DNA of 64,000 nucleotides from UBA7662 sp036787895 (lineage in GTDB: Bacteria; Bacteroidota; Bacteroidia; UBA7662), in contig DAIQOK010000014.1 in NCBI GenBank assembly GCA_036787895.1, positions 25,901-89,900 on the forward strand, in the 5' to 3' direction. The translations under genes and the position numbers were made by a program. How positions within the stretch are numbered: position 1 is the stretch's first letter; the number at the start of each line of letters is the position of its first letter. Below the pieces are notes generated by a model. It was not told the DNA's origin. It searched no databases and was given only the letters and a program-made list of their open reading frames with translations. Shown here piece by piece: positions 43,407 to 52,535 of this stretch.

Positions 43407-44554
43407 AAAAGATGTTTGTTCTAAGCGCTTTTACCCTATTCTTTATCAGCTGCAGGGAAACTGAACTGCCCAGCGGTGGAGGACAATTGAATCTGCCCGA
43501 GTTTGAGTTGAGCGGTAGGCTCAACGGCCAGCCCATACACCATATCGCCGGCGAAAGGTCACTTTATATGAATACATCACTTCAAAAAGATGCGTTGGCC
43601 GTCTATGAAATGCAATCGGCTATTCGTCCTTTGGGTTGTAGCGATTGTACTGATTATTTCGAAATCAGCCTCCGCGACCATAAAGTAAATGCCGACGGTG
43701 CACCAATGATCCCTGATTCGAGCATACAAATCAGGTCGTATGCTTATCAACTTGGCGGTAGCGGCGGCAATTTCCGCAGGATAAGTTTGAGCAGTTTACC
43801 AGACGGCGGCAGCATAAACCCAGCAATTCGGCATGAATGGGAGATCCGATCGGCGCCTCAAAACCGCTTGATTGGCCGTTTTGAAGGAGTAAATCCCGAA
43901 ATTGAGCTTCGTACAGGCAATTATGTCATTGGACTTACCACTTCTTTTGCCAATGGTTGTGCCAACAGCATCAGTCTTCCTACCACCATCGATGCCGGCA
44001 CTGCCAATTGTCAGGCAGATTTTAGCCTGATGCGTTTTCAAGGTACTACCGTGGCTCAGCTCGATACCAGCAATATTCAGGTGACGCGGCCTTTTACCTA
44101 CAGCTGGATCATCAATGGCGTAGCCACTTCGATTCAGCAACCTTTTTTATTCTTCGATTCTATACCATCGCCTGTTTTCCAGGTAACACTCCTCGTTATT
44201 GGTAACGGTTGTGAAGTGCGCAGAACTAAAAACATCTCACGTAACCCAGATGCCTTTTGCACCTCCAACTTTCGCATCAGCGGCAATACGGCCAGCGACC
44301 CACTGCAATTAGGGAAGGTGCGACTGGATTATATCTCAGCCGATAAGAAGCGTTTCAGCAGTAGTTATGATGTTCAGCCCGATTGGGCGAATTTCGAAAT
44401 CGAAGCCATTTTACCCTATCAAAACGACCGAAACGGCCTCCCTACCCGACGTATCAGTGGTCGCTTAGACTGCCGGCTAAGCACGGCCAATGGCGACCAG
44501 TCGGTGGAATTACGCCAGGCACGATTTCGAATGGCTTTGCCCTATAAACCTTAA
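43403..44554 (+). CDS. Predicted lipoprotein, unknown function
   Basis: 383 residues. The N-terminus is a lipoprotein signal (MKKMFVLSAFTLFFISCRE, lipobox FISC with Cys at 17). The remainder is beta-rich with several Cys pairs (RPLGCSDCTDYF, ANGCANS, GNGCEVRR) and Ig-like or PKD-like strand sets. Its ATG overlaps the previous stop (ATGA at 43403-43406), so it belongs to the sigma operon. A longer frame back to 43253 lies inside the previous gene and is not used. Role inferred only from the operon: a surface partner or target of the sigma system. Confidence 0.8.
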   Translation: MKKMFVLSAFTLFFISCRETELPSGGGQLNLPEFELSGRLNGQPIHHIAGERSLYMNTSLQKDALAVYEMQSAIRPLGCSDCTDYFEISLRDHKVNADGAPMIPDSSIQIRSYAYQLGGSGGNFRRISLSSLPDGGSINPAIRHEWEIRSAPQNRLIGRFEGVNPEIELRTGNYVIGLTTSFANGCANSISLPTTIDAGTANCQADFSLMRFQGTTVAQLDTSNIQVTRPFTYSWIINGVATSIQQPFLFFDSIPSPVFQVTLLVIGNGCEVRRTKNISRNPDAFCTSNFRISGNTASDPLQLGKVRLDYISADKKRFSSSYDVQPDWANFEIEAILPYQNDRNGLPTRRISGRLDCRLSTANGDQSVELRQARFRMALPYKP

Positions 44555-44590
44555 ATAGAAAGAGCCGCTCTGGAGCGGCTCTTTCTATTT
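44553..44590. terminator. Bidirectional terminator between the sigma operon and ftsB-like gene
   Basis: The arms at 44553-44569 and 44574-44590 are perfect 17-bp complements around loop CTGG, with A/T-rich ends for both strands. The hairpin includes the last bases of both neighbouring stop codons. Confidence 0.93.
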
Positions 44591-44888
44591 AATCCCGGAT
44601 GACGATGTATAGATCCTCGTCATCTTTTTTCATCTTATACTTCTCACGGGCAAACTTCTCCAGCTTTTCAGCATTGGTCATCAACTCGTCACGGTCCTTT
44701 TTTACCTGCTCTATTTGTTCCTGGTAAAAACGTTTGTTGGCTTCAAGTTCACTCAACCGGGCTTTGTAGCGGTATTGGGTAATTAAATCATGACTATCGA
44801 AAAAGGTCATCCACACCGCAAATAGCAGAAGGGTGAGCACATAGCGGTTTTTCAACCAGGGCCAAACCTTTTTCAGCCGTTCCATCAC
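44589..44888 (-). CDS. Septum formation initiator family protein (FtsB/DivIC-like)
   Basis: 99 residues. A short cytosolic N-terminus, one membrane helix (about 16-32), and then a coiled coil (about 38-80, LSELEANKRFYQEQIEQVKK) and a short C-terminal strand (EDLYIVIRD). This is the FtsB/DivIC plan, which links the divisome proteins FtsL and FtsQ. The start overlaps the end of eno by 4 bp, and this placement next to eno is conserved in many bacteria. Confidence 0.9.
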   Translation of the reverse strand: MMERLKKVWPWLKNRYVLTLLLFAVWMTFFDSHDLITQYRYKARLSELEANKRFYQEQIEQVKKDRDELMTNAEKLEKFAREKYKMKKDDEDLYIVIRD

Positions 44889-46171
44889 GCAAATTTGAAA
44901 GCTTTACCCATGAATTGTGCACTATCGCCTAATTCCTCTTCGATACGCAGCAATTGGTTGTATTTCGCGATCCTATCCGAACGGGAAGCAGAACCGGTTT
45001 TGATTTGTCCGGTACGGAGTGCCACTGCCAGGTCGGCAATGGTAGTATCCTCAGTTTCACCCGAACGGTGACTCATGATGCTGGTGTAGGACGACATATG
45101 CGCTGTCTGCACGGCATCGATGGTTTCGGTGAGTGAGCCAATCTGATTCACTTTCACGAGAATCGAATTCGCAATTTTGTTCTCAATACCGCGACGTAAG
45201 CGTTTTACATTGGTCACGAACAAATCGTCGCCAACCAATTGTACTTTGCTGCCAATGGCCTGGGTGAGCGCCGCCCAACCGTCCCAATCGTCTTCGGCCA
45301 GCCCATCCTCGATGCTGATGATAGGGTATTTTTTTACCCATTCGGCCCAATAGGCTACCATGTCGGCGGAGTTCATTTGTTTGCCGCTCGACTTTTTGAA
45401 GGTGTACAATCCGGTTTTTTCATCGTAAAACTCGGTCGTAGCTGCATCCATGGCGATATAGATGTCTTCACCCGGCTTGTATCCGGCAGCCTCGATGGCC
45501 TGGATGACAATTTCGATGGCTTCTTCGTTCGATTTGATGTTGGGTGCAAAACCGCCCTCGTCGCCCACATTGGTCGACAATCCTTTTTTCTTCAGAACAG
45601 CTTTCAGGTGGTGAAAAACCTCGGTACCCCAACGCAATGATTCACTGAAACTGGTGGCACCCACCGGCATCACCATAAACTCCTGGAAATCGATGCTGTT
45701 ATCGGCATGTGAACCTCCATTGAGAATGTTCATCATCGGAATCGGTAACAGATTTGCGTTTAATCCGCCTACATAACGATAGAGTGGCATATTACACGAT
45801 GCCGCACCGGCACGGGCAGCTGCCAAAGAAACACCTAAAATGGCATTGGCACCAAGTTTCGACTTATTTGCTGTACTGTCGAGGGCTATCATCACTTCGT
45901 CCAAACCTTGTTGGTCGTACACATCCATACCCACCAACTCTTCACAGATGAGGTCGTTAACGTGGTCGATAGCCTTCATGACACCTTTTCCTAAATAGGC
46001 AGCATCGTCGCCGTCGCGGAGCTCTACAGCTTCGTGAATACCAGTAGAGGCGCCCGAAGGAACAGCAGCACGGCCGGTATAACCATCCGAAGTAATTACA
46101 TCTACTTCAATCGTGGGATTGCCTCGCGAATCCAGGATCTGGCGGGCAAAAATGTCTTCAATTACTGGCAT
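44885..46171 (-). CDS. eno: Enolase
   Basis: A 428-residue glycolytic enzyme converting 2-phosphoglycerate to phosphoenolpyruvate. Visible are the N-terminal ARQILDSRGNPTIEVDV, the loop VPSGASTGIHEA, GGSHADNSIDFQEFMVMP, metal ligands in the IAMDAATTEFYD and SIEDGLAEDDW segments, GDDLFVTN, and the SHRSGETEDT loop near the end. The length is standard. It lies between carA and the ftsB-like gene in the same direction. Confidence 0.98.
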   Translation of the reverse strand: MPVIEDIFARQILDSRGNPTIEVDVITSDGYTGRAAVPSGASTGIHEAVELRDGDDAAYLGKGVMKAIDHVNDLICEELVGMDVYDQQGLDEVMIALDSTANKSKLGANAILGVSLAAARAGAASCNMPLYRYVGGLNANLLPIPMMNILNGGSHADNSIDFQEFMVMPVGATSFSESLRWGTEVFHHLKAVLKKKGLSTNVGDEGGFAPNIKSNEEAIEIVIQAIEAAGYKPGEDIYIAMDAATTEFYDEKTGLYTFKKSSGKQMNSADMVAYWAEWVKKYPIISIEDGLAEDDWDGWAALTQAIGSKVQLVGDDLFVTNVKRLRRGIENKIANSILVKVNQIGSLTETIDAVQTAHMSSYTSIMSHRSGETEDTTIADLAVALRTGQIKTGSASRSDRIAKYNQLLRIEEELGDSAQFMGKAFKFA

Positions 46172-46181
46172 AGAGCTTCTG

Positions 46182-47279
46182 TTAGTTTAATTGAGCTATA
46201 AATTCGTCGAATAAATATCGTGAATCATATGGACCCGGACAGGCTTCGGGATGGTATTGTACCGAAAATGCTTTTTTATTTTTGATACGGATACCTTCGA
46301 TAGTATCGTCATTTAGGTTAATGTGGGTAATCTCCACATTAGGATTGGCTTTCACACTCTCAGGATCGATGCCAAAGCCATGGTTTTGAGAAGTAATCTC
46401 CGACTTGCCCGTGCGTAAATTTTTAACCGGATGGTTGATGCCCCGGTGTCCGTGGTGCATTTTGAATGTTTTCACCCCTACTGCCGAAGCGAGCAATTGG
46501 TGTCCTAGACATATACCAAAAATACTCATATTGGCATCGAGCATTTGTTTTACCACTGCAATTTGTTCGTGCATCACCGCCGGATCGCCTGGGCCATTCG
46601 AGAGCATTACGCCATGTGGTTGATATGCCTGTACATCGGCAAGGCTGGCATGGTGAGGAAATACTCTCAGTTGACAGTTACGGCTCAATAATGAGCGGAT
46701 AATATTCTCTTTTGCCCCATAATCCATTACGGCCACTTTGAATTTGGCATCAGCTTCACCCAAATCATAAGCTACTGGCGTAGATACTTTCGAGGCAAGC
46801 TCCAAACCTTCCATCGAAGGCACCTTTTTCAATTGTGTACTTAAGGCAGCGACATCCAGATTTTCGGAAGAAATGATGGCATTCATAGCTCCTTTGGAGC
46901 GTATATGACGCACAAGTGCCCGGGTGTCGATATCGGTTATGGCCACCAAGCCGTGATCCAGGAAATAATCCTGAATGTTCTGGTCGGCCGACTTACGTGA
47001 ATAAGCAATGTTAAAGTTACGACAAATCAGACCGGCAATCTGTATCTTTTTTGATTCAGATTCAGCATGCTGTATGCCATAATTCCCTATGTGCACATTG
47101 GTAGCCACCAGGATTTGACCGAAATATGATGGATCAGTGAACACCTCCTGATAGCCGGTCATGCCGGTATTGAAGCAGATTTCGCCCCAGGTGGTTCCTA
47201 TTTTACCGGCGGAAAAGCCGTGAAAAAAAGTGCCGTCTTCGAGTAGAATGATGGCCGGAACTTTTTCGAATAGTTTCAT
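46182..47279 (-). CDS. carA: Carbamoyl-phosphate synthase small subunit
   Basis: 365 residues. The N-terminal domain (AIILLEDGTFFHGFSAG, NTGMTGYQEVFTDPSY) and the class I glutamine amidotransferase domain are seen, with the oxyanion loop SNGPGDP, the catalytic Cys in GICLGHQLLA, and the His/Glu pair in YHPEACPGPYD. It releases ammonia from glutamine for carbamoyl phosphate in pyrimidine and arginine synthesis. carB is not present in this window. A promoter candidate lies just upstream and a strong terminator separates it from rplQ. Confidence 0.97.
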   Translation of the reverse strand: MKLFEKVPAIILLEDGTFFHGFSAGKIGTTWGEICFNTGMTGYQEVFTDPSYFGQILVATNVHIGNYGIQHAESESKKIQIAGLICRNFNIAYSRKSADQNIQDYFLDHGLVAITDIDTRALVRHIRSKGAMNAIISSENLDVAALSTQLKKVPSMEGLELASKVSTPVAYDLGEADAKFKVAVMDYGAKENIIRSLLSRNCQLRVFPHHASLADVQAYQPHGVMLSNGPGDPAVMHEQIAVVKQMLDANMSIFGICLGHQLLASAVGVKTFKMHHGHRGINHPVKNLRTGKSEITSQNHGFGIDPESVKANPNVEITHINLNDDTIEGIRIKNKKAFSVQYHPEACPGPYDSRYLFDEFIAQLN

Positions 47280-47292
47280 GCGAAAGGTTTTG

Positions 47293-47323
47293 CAAATTTA
47301 ACGTCAAAAAGGCCGTTTTTCAA
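47293..47323 (-). promoter_or_regulatory. Promoter candidate for carA-eno-ftsB
   Basis: On the minus strand TTG (complement of 47321-47323), a 20-bp spacer, then TAAATTTG (complement of 47293-47300) fits the Bacteroidota consensus at its upper spacing. The expected leader is about 8 nt. Confidence 0.6.
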
Positions 47324-47380
47324 AGGCAATTCGGTAGCGAATAATCCACAAACCGTGGAAACTCCATTGTAGGTACAAAA

Positions 47381-47414
47381 AAAGCCCCGTTCATCTTACA
47401 ACGAACGGGGCCTT
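47381..47414 (-). terminator. Terminator after rplQ
   Basis: Arms AAAGCCCCGTTC and GAACGGGGCCTT pair at 11 of 12 positions with a 10-nt loop. On the minus strand it is followed by a run of T (complement of 47375-47383), so it ends the ribosomal operon. Confidence 0.9.
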
Positions 47415-47432
47415 ACCATGAAAAAACAAATC

Positions 47433-47930
47433 TTATACAGCTGCTGCTTCCTCAGCGCTATCGCTCGCAGCTTCGGCTTTAGGGGCAGCTTTTACAGCAT
47501 TGTCGGCTTTTTTGGCACGTGAACGGCGGGTGTTTTTCGCCTTTTTCTCTTTGCCTTCACCGAGCAACAGCTCGTTGTAGTCTACCAGCTCGATCATACA
47601 CATCTCAGCGGCGTCGCCTAAGCGGAAACCGGTTTTGATGATGCGGGTATAACCACCCGGACGGTCAGCCACTTTCACAGCGATGTCGCCGAAAAGTGAT
47701 TTTACTGCTTCCTTATCCTGAAGATAAGAAAATACGGTACGACGCGAATGGGTGTTATCCTTCTTCGATTTGGTGATTATAGGTTCGATGAACTTACGCA
47801 ACGCCTTGGCTTTCGCCACAGTGGTGTTGATACGTTTCTTCTCGATCAACGAGATCGCCATGTTCTGCAACATAGCCTCGCGATGTGGGGCAGTTCTGCC
47901 TAAGTGATTGATTGTTTTGCCGTGACGCAT
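47433..47930 (-). CDS. rplQ: 50S ribosomal protein L17
   Basis: 165 residues. The core (about 1-118: MRHGKTINHLGRTAPHREAM, then FRLGDAAEMCMIELV) is L17. A further 45 residues of Ala/Lys/Glu extension (KKADNAVKAAPKAEAAS) follow, as is common in Bacteroidota. It is the last gene of the operon, 5 bp after rpoA. Confidence 0.97.
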   Translation of the reverse strand: MRHGKTINHLGRTAPHREAMLQNMAISLIEKKRINTTVAKAKALRKFIEPIITKSKKDNTHSRRTVFSYLQDKEAVKSLFGDIAVKVADRPGGYTRIIKTGFRLGDAAEMCMIELVDYNELLLGEGKEKKAKNTRRSRAKKADNAVKAAPKAEAASDSAEEAAAV

Positions 47931-47935
47931 TATGC

Positions 47936-48928
47936 TTACTCCTCGTCAAGTTTATATTTGGTGATTTCCATGCCGAAAGTGAGGCCTTTTTCACGGACCA
48001 GCTCTTCCAGCTCTGTCAGCGACTTCTTCCCGAAGTTGCGGAATTTCAACAGATCAGCGATATCGTATTTCACGAGGTCGCCCAGGGTTTTGATTTCTGC
48101 AGCTTTGAGGCAGTTGTAGGCACGAACGCTCAAATCCAAATCGCTCAACGGCGTTTTCAGGATTTTGCGCATATGCAAGATGTTCTCATCTACTTCGCTG
48201 GCTACATCTTTTGGCTTCGACTCCAAGGTGATCGACTCATCCGAGAACAGCATGAAGTGCTGAATCAAAATTTTGGCTGCTTCTTTCAAAGCTTCTTCCG
48301 GATGGATAGAACCGTCGGTTTTGATATCGATGATGAGTTTCTCGTAGTCGGTTTTTTGCTCTACACGGGTATTCTCAATTGCATACTTTACGTTTTTGAT
48401 AGGCGTAAAGATGGAATCGATAGGAATAACACCAATGAGAGAGTCAACTACCTTGTTCTCTTCGGCAGGAACGTAACCGCGACCCTTTTCCAAAGTGAGT
48501 TCAATTTCGAAGTTCACCGATGTTTCCATGTGGGCAATCACCAACTCGGGGTTCAGTATGGTGAAATTGGAAGAAAACTTCTCAATATCGCCAGCCACGA
48601 AAGTGTCTTTGCCTTTAACTGTTACATAGATTTTCTCTGCATCAGCAGTATCAAACTTCTTTTTGAATCTCACCTGCTTGAGGTTGAGCACAATCTCCAC
48701 TACATCTTCCACCACGCCTTTGATGGTCTGGAATTCGTGGTCAACACCCGGAATACGGATGCTGGTGATGGCGTAACCTTCCAGCGAAGAGAGCAGGATC
48801 CTGCGAAGCGCGTTACCAATAGTAACACCAAATCCGGGCTCCAAAGGCTTGAATTCGAAGCTTCCTTCGAAGTCGTTGGCCTTCTGCATCACTACTTTGT
48901 CTGGCTTCTGAAATGCTAGGATCGACAT
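47936..48928 (-). CDS. rpoA: DNA-directed RNA polymerase subunit alpha
   Basis: 330 residues. The N-terminal assembly domain has EPGFGVTIGNALRRILLSSL, and EEVRIPGVDHE-type residues follow (ITSIRIPGVDHEF). A linker leads to the C-terminal helix-hairpin-helix domain (LSVRAYNCLKAAEIKTLGDL, about 260-325), which contacts DNA and activators. Standard length and position between rpsD and rplQ. Confidence 0.98.
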   Translation of the reverse strand: MSILAFQKPDKVVMQKANDFEGSFEFKPLEPGFGVTIGNALRRILLSSLEGYAITSIRIPGVDHEFQTIKGVVEDVVEIVLNLKQVRFKKKFDTADAEKIYVTVKGKDTFVAGDIEKFSSNFTILNPELVIAHMETSVNFEIELTLEKGRGYVPAEENKVVDSLIGVIPIDSIFTPIKNVKYAIENTRVEQKTDYEKLIIDIKTDGSIHPEEALKEAAKILIQHFMLFSDESITLESKPKDVASEVDENILHMRKILKTPLSDLDLSVRAYNCLKAAEIKTLGDLVKYDIADLLKFRNFGKKSLTELEELVREKGLTFGMEITKYKLDEE

Positions 48929-48956
48929 GTATAGATAGAATATTAAGTTAAAAAAA

Positions 48957-49565
48957 TTACTTGGAGTACAATTCGACGATTAACTGTTCCTTGATGTTCT
49001 CAGGAATCTGATCCCGCATCGGGAAGTCGAGGAATTTACCTTCCATTTTGTCTTTGTCCCATTCCAACCAAGAGAATTTCGACATGGTCTTGCCGCTCAA
49101 CGCTTCTGTGATCACTTCGAGGCTCTTTGATTTCTCACGTACACCTACAACATCGCCGGGACGAAGTTCGTAAGAAGGAATGTTGACGAGATTACCGTTC
49201 ACAGTGATGTGACGGTGACCAACCAACTGACGGGCACCTGAACGTGTAGGTGCAATACCCAAACGGTAAACAGTGTTGTCGAGACGGGCCTCGAGGAATT
49301 TCAGGAGGTTCTCACCGGTAGTACCACGTTTACGCTGTGCACGGTCGAAAGTTTTCGCAAACTGACGCTCCAGTACACCATAAGTGTATTTCGCTTTTTG
49401 CTTCTCCATCAACTGGATGGCGTATTCCGATTTTTTCGGAGCACGACGTGAAGCACCATGCTGACCGGGAGGATAATTTTTGCGGGTTAACGCTTTATCC
49501 GGACCGAAAATCGCTTCCTTAAACTTACGGGCGATTTTGCTTTTGGGACCTGTATATCTTGCCAT
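48957..49565 (-). CDS. rpsD: 30S ribosomal protein S4
   Basis: 202 residues. N-terminal ARYTGPKSKIARKF, the PPGQHGASRRAPKKSEYAIQ segment, and the S4 RNA-binding domain (RLDNTVYRLGIAPTRSGARQ, HRHITVNG, about 92-155) are clear. It starts 30S assembly on 16S rRNA. Confidence 0.98.
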   Translation of the reverse strand: MARYTGPKSKIARKFKEAIFGPDKALTRKNYPPGQHGASRRAPKKSEYAIQLMEKQKAKYTYGVLERQFAKTFDRAQRKRGTTGENLLKFLEARLDNTVYRLGIAPTRSGARQLVGHRHITVNGNLVNIPSYELRPGDVVGVREKSKSLEVITEALSGKTMSKFSWLEWDKDKMEGKFLDFPMRDQIPENIKEQLIVELYSK

Positions 49566-49583
49566 TGTTCTGTTACTTAATGA

Positions 49584-49973
49584 TTAAACACGACGACGTT
49601 TCGGAGGACGACAGCCGTTGTGCGGCACTGGGGTAACGTCGGTGATGGTGGTAATCTCGATGCCCAATCCGGCGAGGGTACGGATAGCCGACTCACGTCC
49701 GGCACCCGGTCCTTTTACGAATACTTCGGCACGACGGAATCCCAGATCATAGGCAACTTTGCCACAGTCCTGAGCCGCCACCAAAGCAGCATAAGGGGTG
49801 TTTTTCTTTGAACCACGGAATCCAGCCTTCCCGGCAGAAGCCCAGGAAATAACCTGACCCTCATTATTCGTGATAGAGATAATGATGTTGTTGAAGGTCG
49901 AGCTGATGTGGACCTGGCCTGAGGCCTCCACTTTCACTACCCGCTTCTTGACGACTTTCGTATTCTTAGCCAT
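49584..49973 (-). CDS. rpsK: 30S ribosomal protein S11
   Basis: 129 residues with the S11 marks HISSTFNNIIISITN, GFRGSKKNTPYAA, GPGAGRESAIR and the end PVPHNGCRPPKRRRV. It forms part of the small subunit platform with S6 and S18. Confidence 0.98.
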   Translation of the reverse strand: MAKNTKVVKKRVVKVEASGQVHISSTFNNIIISITNNEGQVISWASAGKAGFRGSKKNTPYAALVAAQDCGKVAYDLGFRRAEVFVKGPGAGRESAIRTLAGLGIEITTITDVTPVPHNGCRPPKRRRV

Positions 49974-49985
49974 TACTATCGTTTA

Positions 49986-50363
49986 TTACTTGGTAGCTTT
50001 TTTCTTGTTTGCTACAGTCTTACGTTTTCCTTTACGGGTACGAGCGTTGTTCTTCGTACGCTGGCCTCTCACAGGCAAGCCTTTCCGGTGACGGAGACCG
50101 CGATAACAACCGATGTCCATCAAACGTTTGATGCTCAGTTGTACCTCGGAACGAAGTTCACCCTCGGTTTTGATTTCCTCAGCGATGACTTTACGGATGG
50201 CGGTCAATTGATCGTCATTCCATTCGTTCACCTTCACGTTTACGTCAATGTCGCAACGCTCGAGTATCATACGGGCTCTTGAACGACCTATACCGAAGAT
50301 ATAAGTCAGGCCTATTTCGCCTCTTTTGTTTTTAGGTAGGTCTACCCCTGCAATCCTTGCCAT
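49986..50363 (-). CDS. rpsM: 30S ribosomal protein S13
   Basis: 125 residues: ARIAGVDLPKNKRGEIGLTY, IGRSRA, and the basic end LPVRGQRTKNNARTRKGKRK. It is a head protein contacting the large subunit and tRNA. Confidence 0.98.
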   Translation of the reverse strand: MARIAGVDLPKNKRGEIGLTYIFGIGRSRARMILERCDIDVNVKVNEWNDDQLTAIRKVIAEEIKTEGELRSEVQLSIKRLMDIGCYRGLRHRKGLPVRGQRTKNNARTRKGKRKTVANKKKATK

Positions 50364-50366
50364 GGC

Positions 50367-50483
50367 TTATCCTTGTCTTTGTTTGTACTTAGGGTTCTTT
50401 TTGTTGATCACGTACAATTTGCCGTTTCTACGGACAATCTTGCAGTCAACGCTACGCTTCTTAATGGATGTTTTAACCTTCAT
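50367..50483 (-). CDS. rpmJ: 50S ribosomal protein L36
   Basis: A 38-residue protein read directly from the sequence: MKVKTSIKKRSVDCKIV, then RRNGKLYVINKKNPKYKQRQG. The usual four zinc ligands are reduced to one Cys (DCKIV), so this is the zinc-free (C-minus) form, common where zinc saving is needed. It lies between infA and rpsM as expected. Confidence 0.95.
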   Translation of the reverse strand: MKVKTSIKKRSVDCKIVRRNGKLYVINKKNPKYKQRQG

Positions 50484-50487
50484 GGTC

Positions 50488-50703
50488 TTAGTATCTATAA
50501 CAAATTCTTCCTTTGGTCAAATCGTAAGGCGACATCTCCACCTGAACCCGGTCTCCCGGAAGTATCTTGATGTAGTTCATCCGCATCTTGCCCGAAATAT
50601 GAGCGATGATTTGGTGACCATTTTCAAGCTCTACCCTGAACATGGCGTTCGAGAGGGCTTCGAGTATGGTGCCGTCTTGTTTTATCGATGATTGTTTTGC
50701 CAT
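50488..50703 (-). CDS. infA: Translation initiation factor IF-1
   Basis: 71 residues with an S1-like OB fold: DGTILEALSNAMFRVELENG, then GKMRMNYIKILPGDRVQVEM and the end DLTKGRICYRY. It lies directly after secY; no map gene lies between them. Confidence 0.97.
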   Translation of the reverse strand: MAKQSSIKQDGTILEALSNAMFRVELENGHQIIAHISGKMRMNYIKILPGDRVQVEMSPYDLTKGRICYRY

Positions 50704-50718
50704 ATTGTTTTAAGTGGA

Positions 50719-52077
50719 CTAAACAGTTGCACCTGCTGCGTTGCGGCCTTTGATACGTCCGGTCTTCATTAAGCCGTCGTAGTGACGCATTAACAAATGA
50801 CTTTCGATCTGTTGGAGGGTGTCCAATACCACACCTACCATGATCAACAGCGAGGTGCCACCATAAAACTGGGCAAATTGAGAGTTCACGCCGGCTATTG
50901 TCGCAATAGCGGGGAGTATGGCCACGATGGCCAGGAAGATAGAGCCCGGCAGGGTGATGCGCGCTAACACATCATCGAGGAACTCAGCGGTTTTACGACC
51001 GGGTTTTACACCGGGGATGAAAGCACCGTTACGCTTCAGGTCTTCCGACATCTGATTACTATTCACCGACAACGACGTATAGAAGTAAGTGAATACAATA
51101 ATCAATATCGCGAGGGTAACGTTGTAGGTTACAGAGGTGAAATCGACGAAAGCCGAAACCACGCCCTGACTGAAGTCACTCTCGGGGAAAAACTGAGCTA
51201 CCGTGGCTGGCAGGAACATGATGGCCTGGGCAAAGATGATGGGCATTACGCCGGCAGCATTCACCTTAATAGGGATATACTGACGGGTGCCACCATACAT
51301 GCGGTTACCCACTACACGTTTGGCTACCTGAATTGGTATTTTACGTGTGCCTTGCACCAGGAGAATGGTTCCTGCTACAATGGCTACCAACATGGCAATC
51401 TCAACGAGGAAAGGCACCAAACCACCACCGCCTGCACCTATACGGAACTGCAATTCAGCACCGAGTGATACCGGGAGGCGAGCGATAATACCTACCATGA
51501 TAATGAGGGAGATACCATTGCCTAAGCCACGGTCGGTGATTTTTTCACCCAACCACATCACAAACATGGTTCCTGCGGTGAGTACAGTCACGGTCGACAA
51601 TACAAACGACAGATCCAAAGAATCACCTGAGCGGAGAATAATCGCCGGCAGGAATTGAGCTTTGAGGTTAATCAGGAAGCCAATGGCCTGTGCACCGGTT
51701 ATCACGATGGTCAGGTAACGTGTGATTTGGTTGATTTTGTTGCGGCCGCTTTCACCTTCTTTCATCATCTTCTGGAAGGTAGGAACTACCATGCCTAGAA
51801 GCTGTACTACGATCGATGCCGAGATATACGGCATGATACCAAGGGCAAATACCGAGGCACGGGAGAAGGCACCGCCTGCGAACAAGTCGATCAGACCTGT
51901 CAATCCCGAAGGACCACCGCTTGGCGTGAGATTCTCTAATACCACAGGATCGATACCCGGGAGTACTACATAGGAACCCAAACGATAGATGAGCAGTAAG
52001 CCTAGGGTCATCATGATCCGCGACTTGAGCTCTTCAATCTTGAAGATATTCCTGATTGTATTGATGAAGTTCTTCAT
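50719..52077 (-). CDS. secY: Preprotein translocase subunit SecY
   Basis: 452 residues with ten membrane helices forming the Sec channel. Typical marks are LGIMPYISASIVVQLLGMV in helix two, QGTRKIPIQVAKRVVG in the cytosolic loop, and PGVKPGRKTAEFLDDVL in the late loop. It exports the signal-peptide proteins of this window, including T9SS cargo. Confidence 0.98.
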   Translation of the reverse strand: MKNFINTIRNIFKIEELKSRIMMTLGLLLIYRLGSYVVLPGIDPVVLENLTPSGGPSGLTGLIDLFAGGAFSRASVFALGIMPYISASIVVQLLGMVVPTFQKMMKEGESGRNKINQITRYLTIVITGAQAIGFLINLKAQFLPAIILRSGDSLDLSFVLSTVTVLTAGTMFVMWLGEKITDRGLGNGISLIIMVGIIARLPVSLGAELQFRIGAGGGGLVPFLVEIAMLVAIVAGTILLVQGTRKIPIQVAKRVVGNRMYGGTRQYIPIKVNAAGVMPIIFAQAIMFLPATVAQFFPESDFSQGVVSAFVDFTSVTYNVTLAILIIVFTYFYTSLSVNSNQMSEDLKRNGAFIPGVKPGRKTAEFLDDVLARITLPGSIFLAIVAILPAIATIAGVNSQFAQFYGGTSLLIMVGVVLDTLQQIESHLLMRHYDGLMKTGRIKGRNAAGATV

Positions 52078-52080
52078 GAA

Positions 52081-52533
52081 TTAGGCGATAACTTCCGCTG
52101 TTCCGCCAGCGGCTTCGATTTGGGCTTTAGCTGTGGCGCTGAATTTGTGAGCTTTGACGTTCACTTTAGCTTTCAGCTCGCCACGACCAAGAATTTTAAC
52201 CATTTTGTTGGCGCTGCCGATGAGGCCATGCTCCGCCAAAAAGGCAGGCGTGATATCAACTGCGGTAAAACGCTCAACCAGGGCTTGCAATACATCGAGA
52301 TTCACCCCATTGTATTCAACACGGTTGTTGTTTTTGAAGCCAAACTTCGGCACGCGCAATTTCAAAGGCATCTGACCGCCTTCAAAACCTGGTTTGCTCG
52401 AATAGCCGGTACGTGCCTGGGCACCTTTATGACCTTTGGTAGAAGTACCACCACGTCCCGATCCCTGTCCGCGACCGATACGTTTGCGGGTTTTAATACT
52501 GCCCGCTGCGGGTTTTAAATTGCTGAGTTCCAT
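52081..52533 (-). CDS. rplO: 50S ribosomal protein L15
   Basis: 150 residues: the glycine-rich start (KRIGRGQGSGRGGTSTKGHK) and the C-terminal KILGRGELKAKVNVKAHKFS are L15. It lies 3 bp before secY. Confidence 0.98.
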   Translation of the reverse strand: MELSNLKPAAGSIKTRKRIGRGQGSGRGGTSTKGHKGAQARTGYSSKPGFEGGQMPLKLRVPKFGFKNNNRVEYNGVNLDVLQALVERFTAVDITPAFLAEHGLIGSANKMVKILGRGELKAKVNVKAHKFSATAKAQIEAAGGTAEVIA

Positions 52534-52535
52534 GC

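Noticed and set aside
47912..48919. 335-codon open frame on the plus strand
   Set aside because: It lies opposite rpoA, which has full family conservation. The plus-strand translation is Phe/His-rich and has no family likeness, typical of an antisense shadow.
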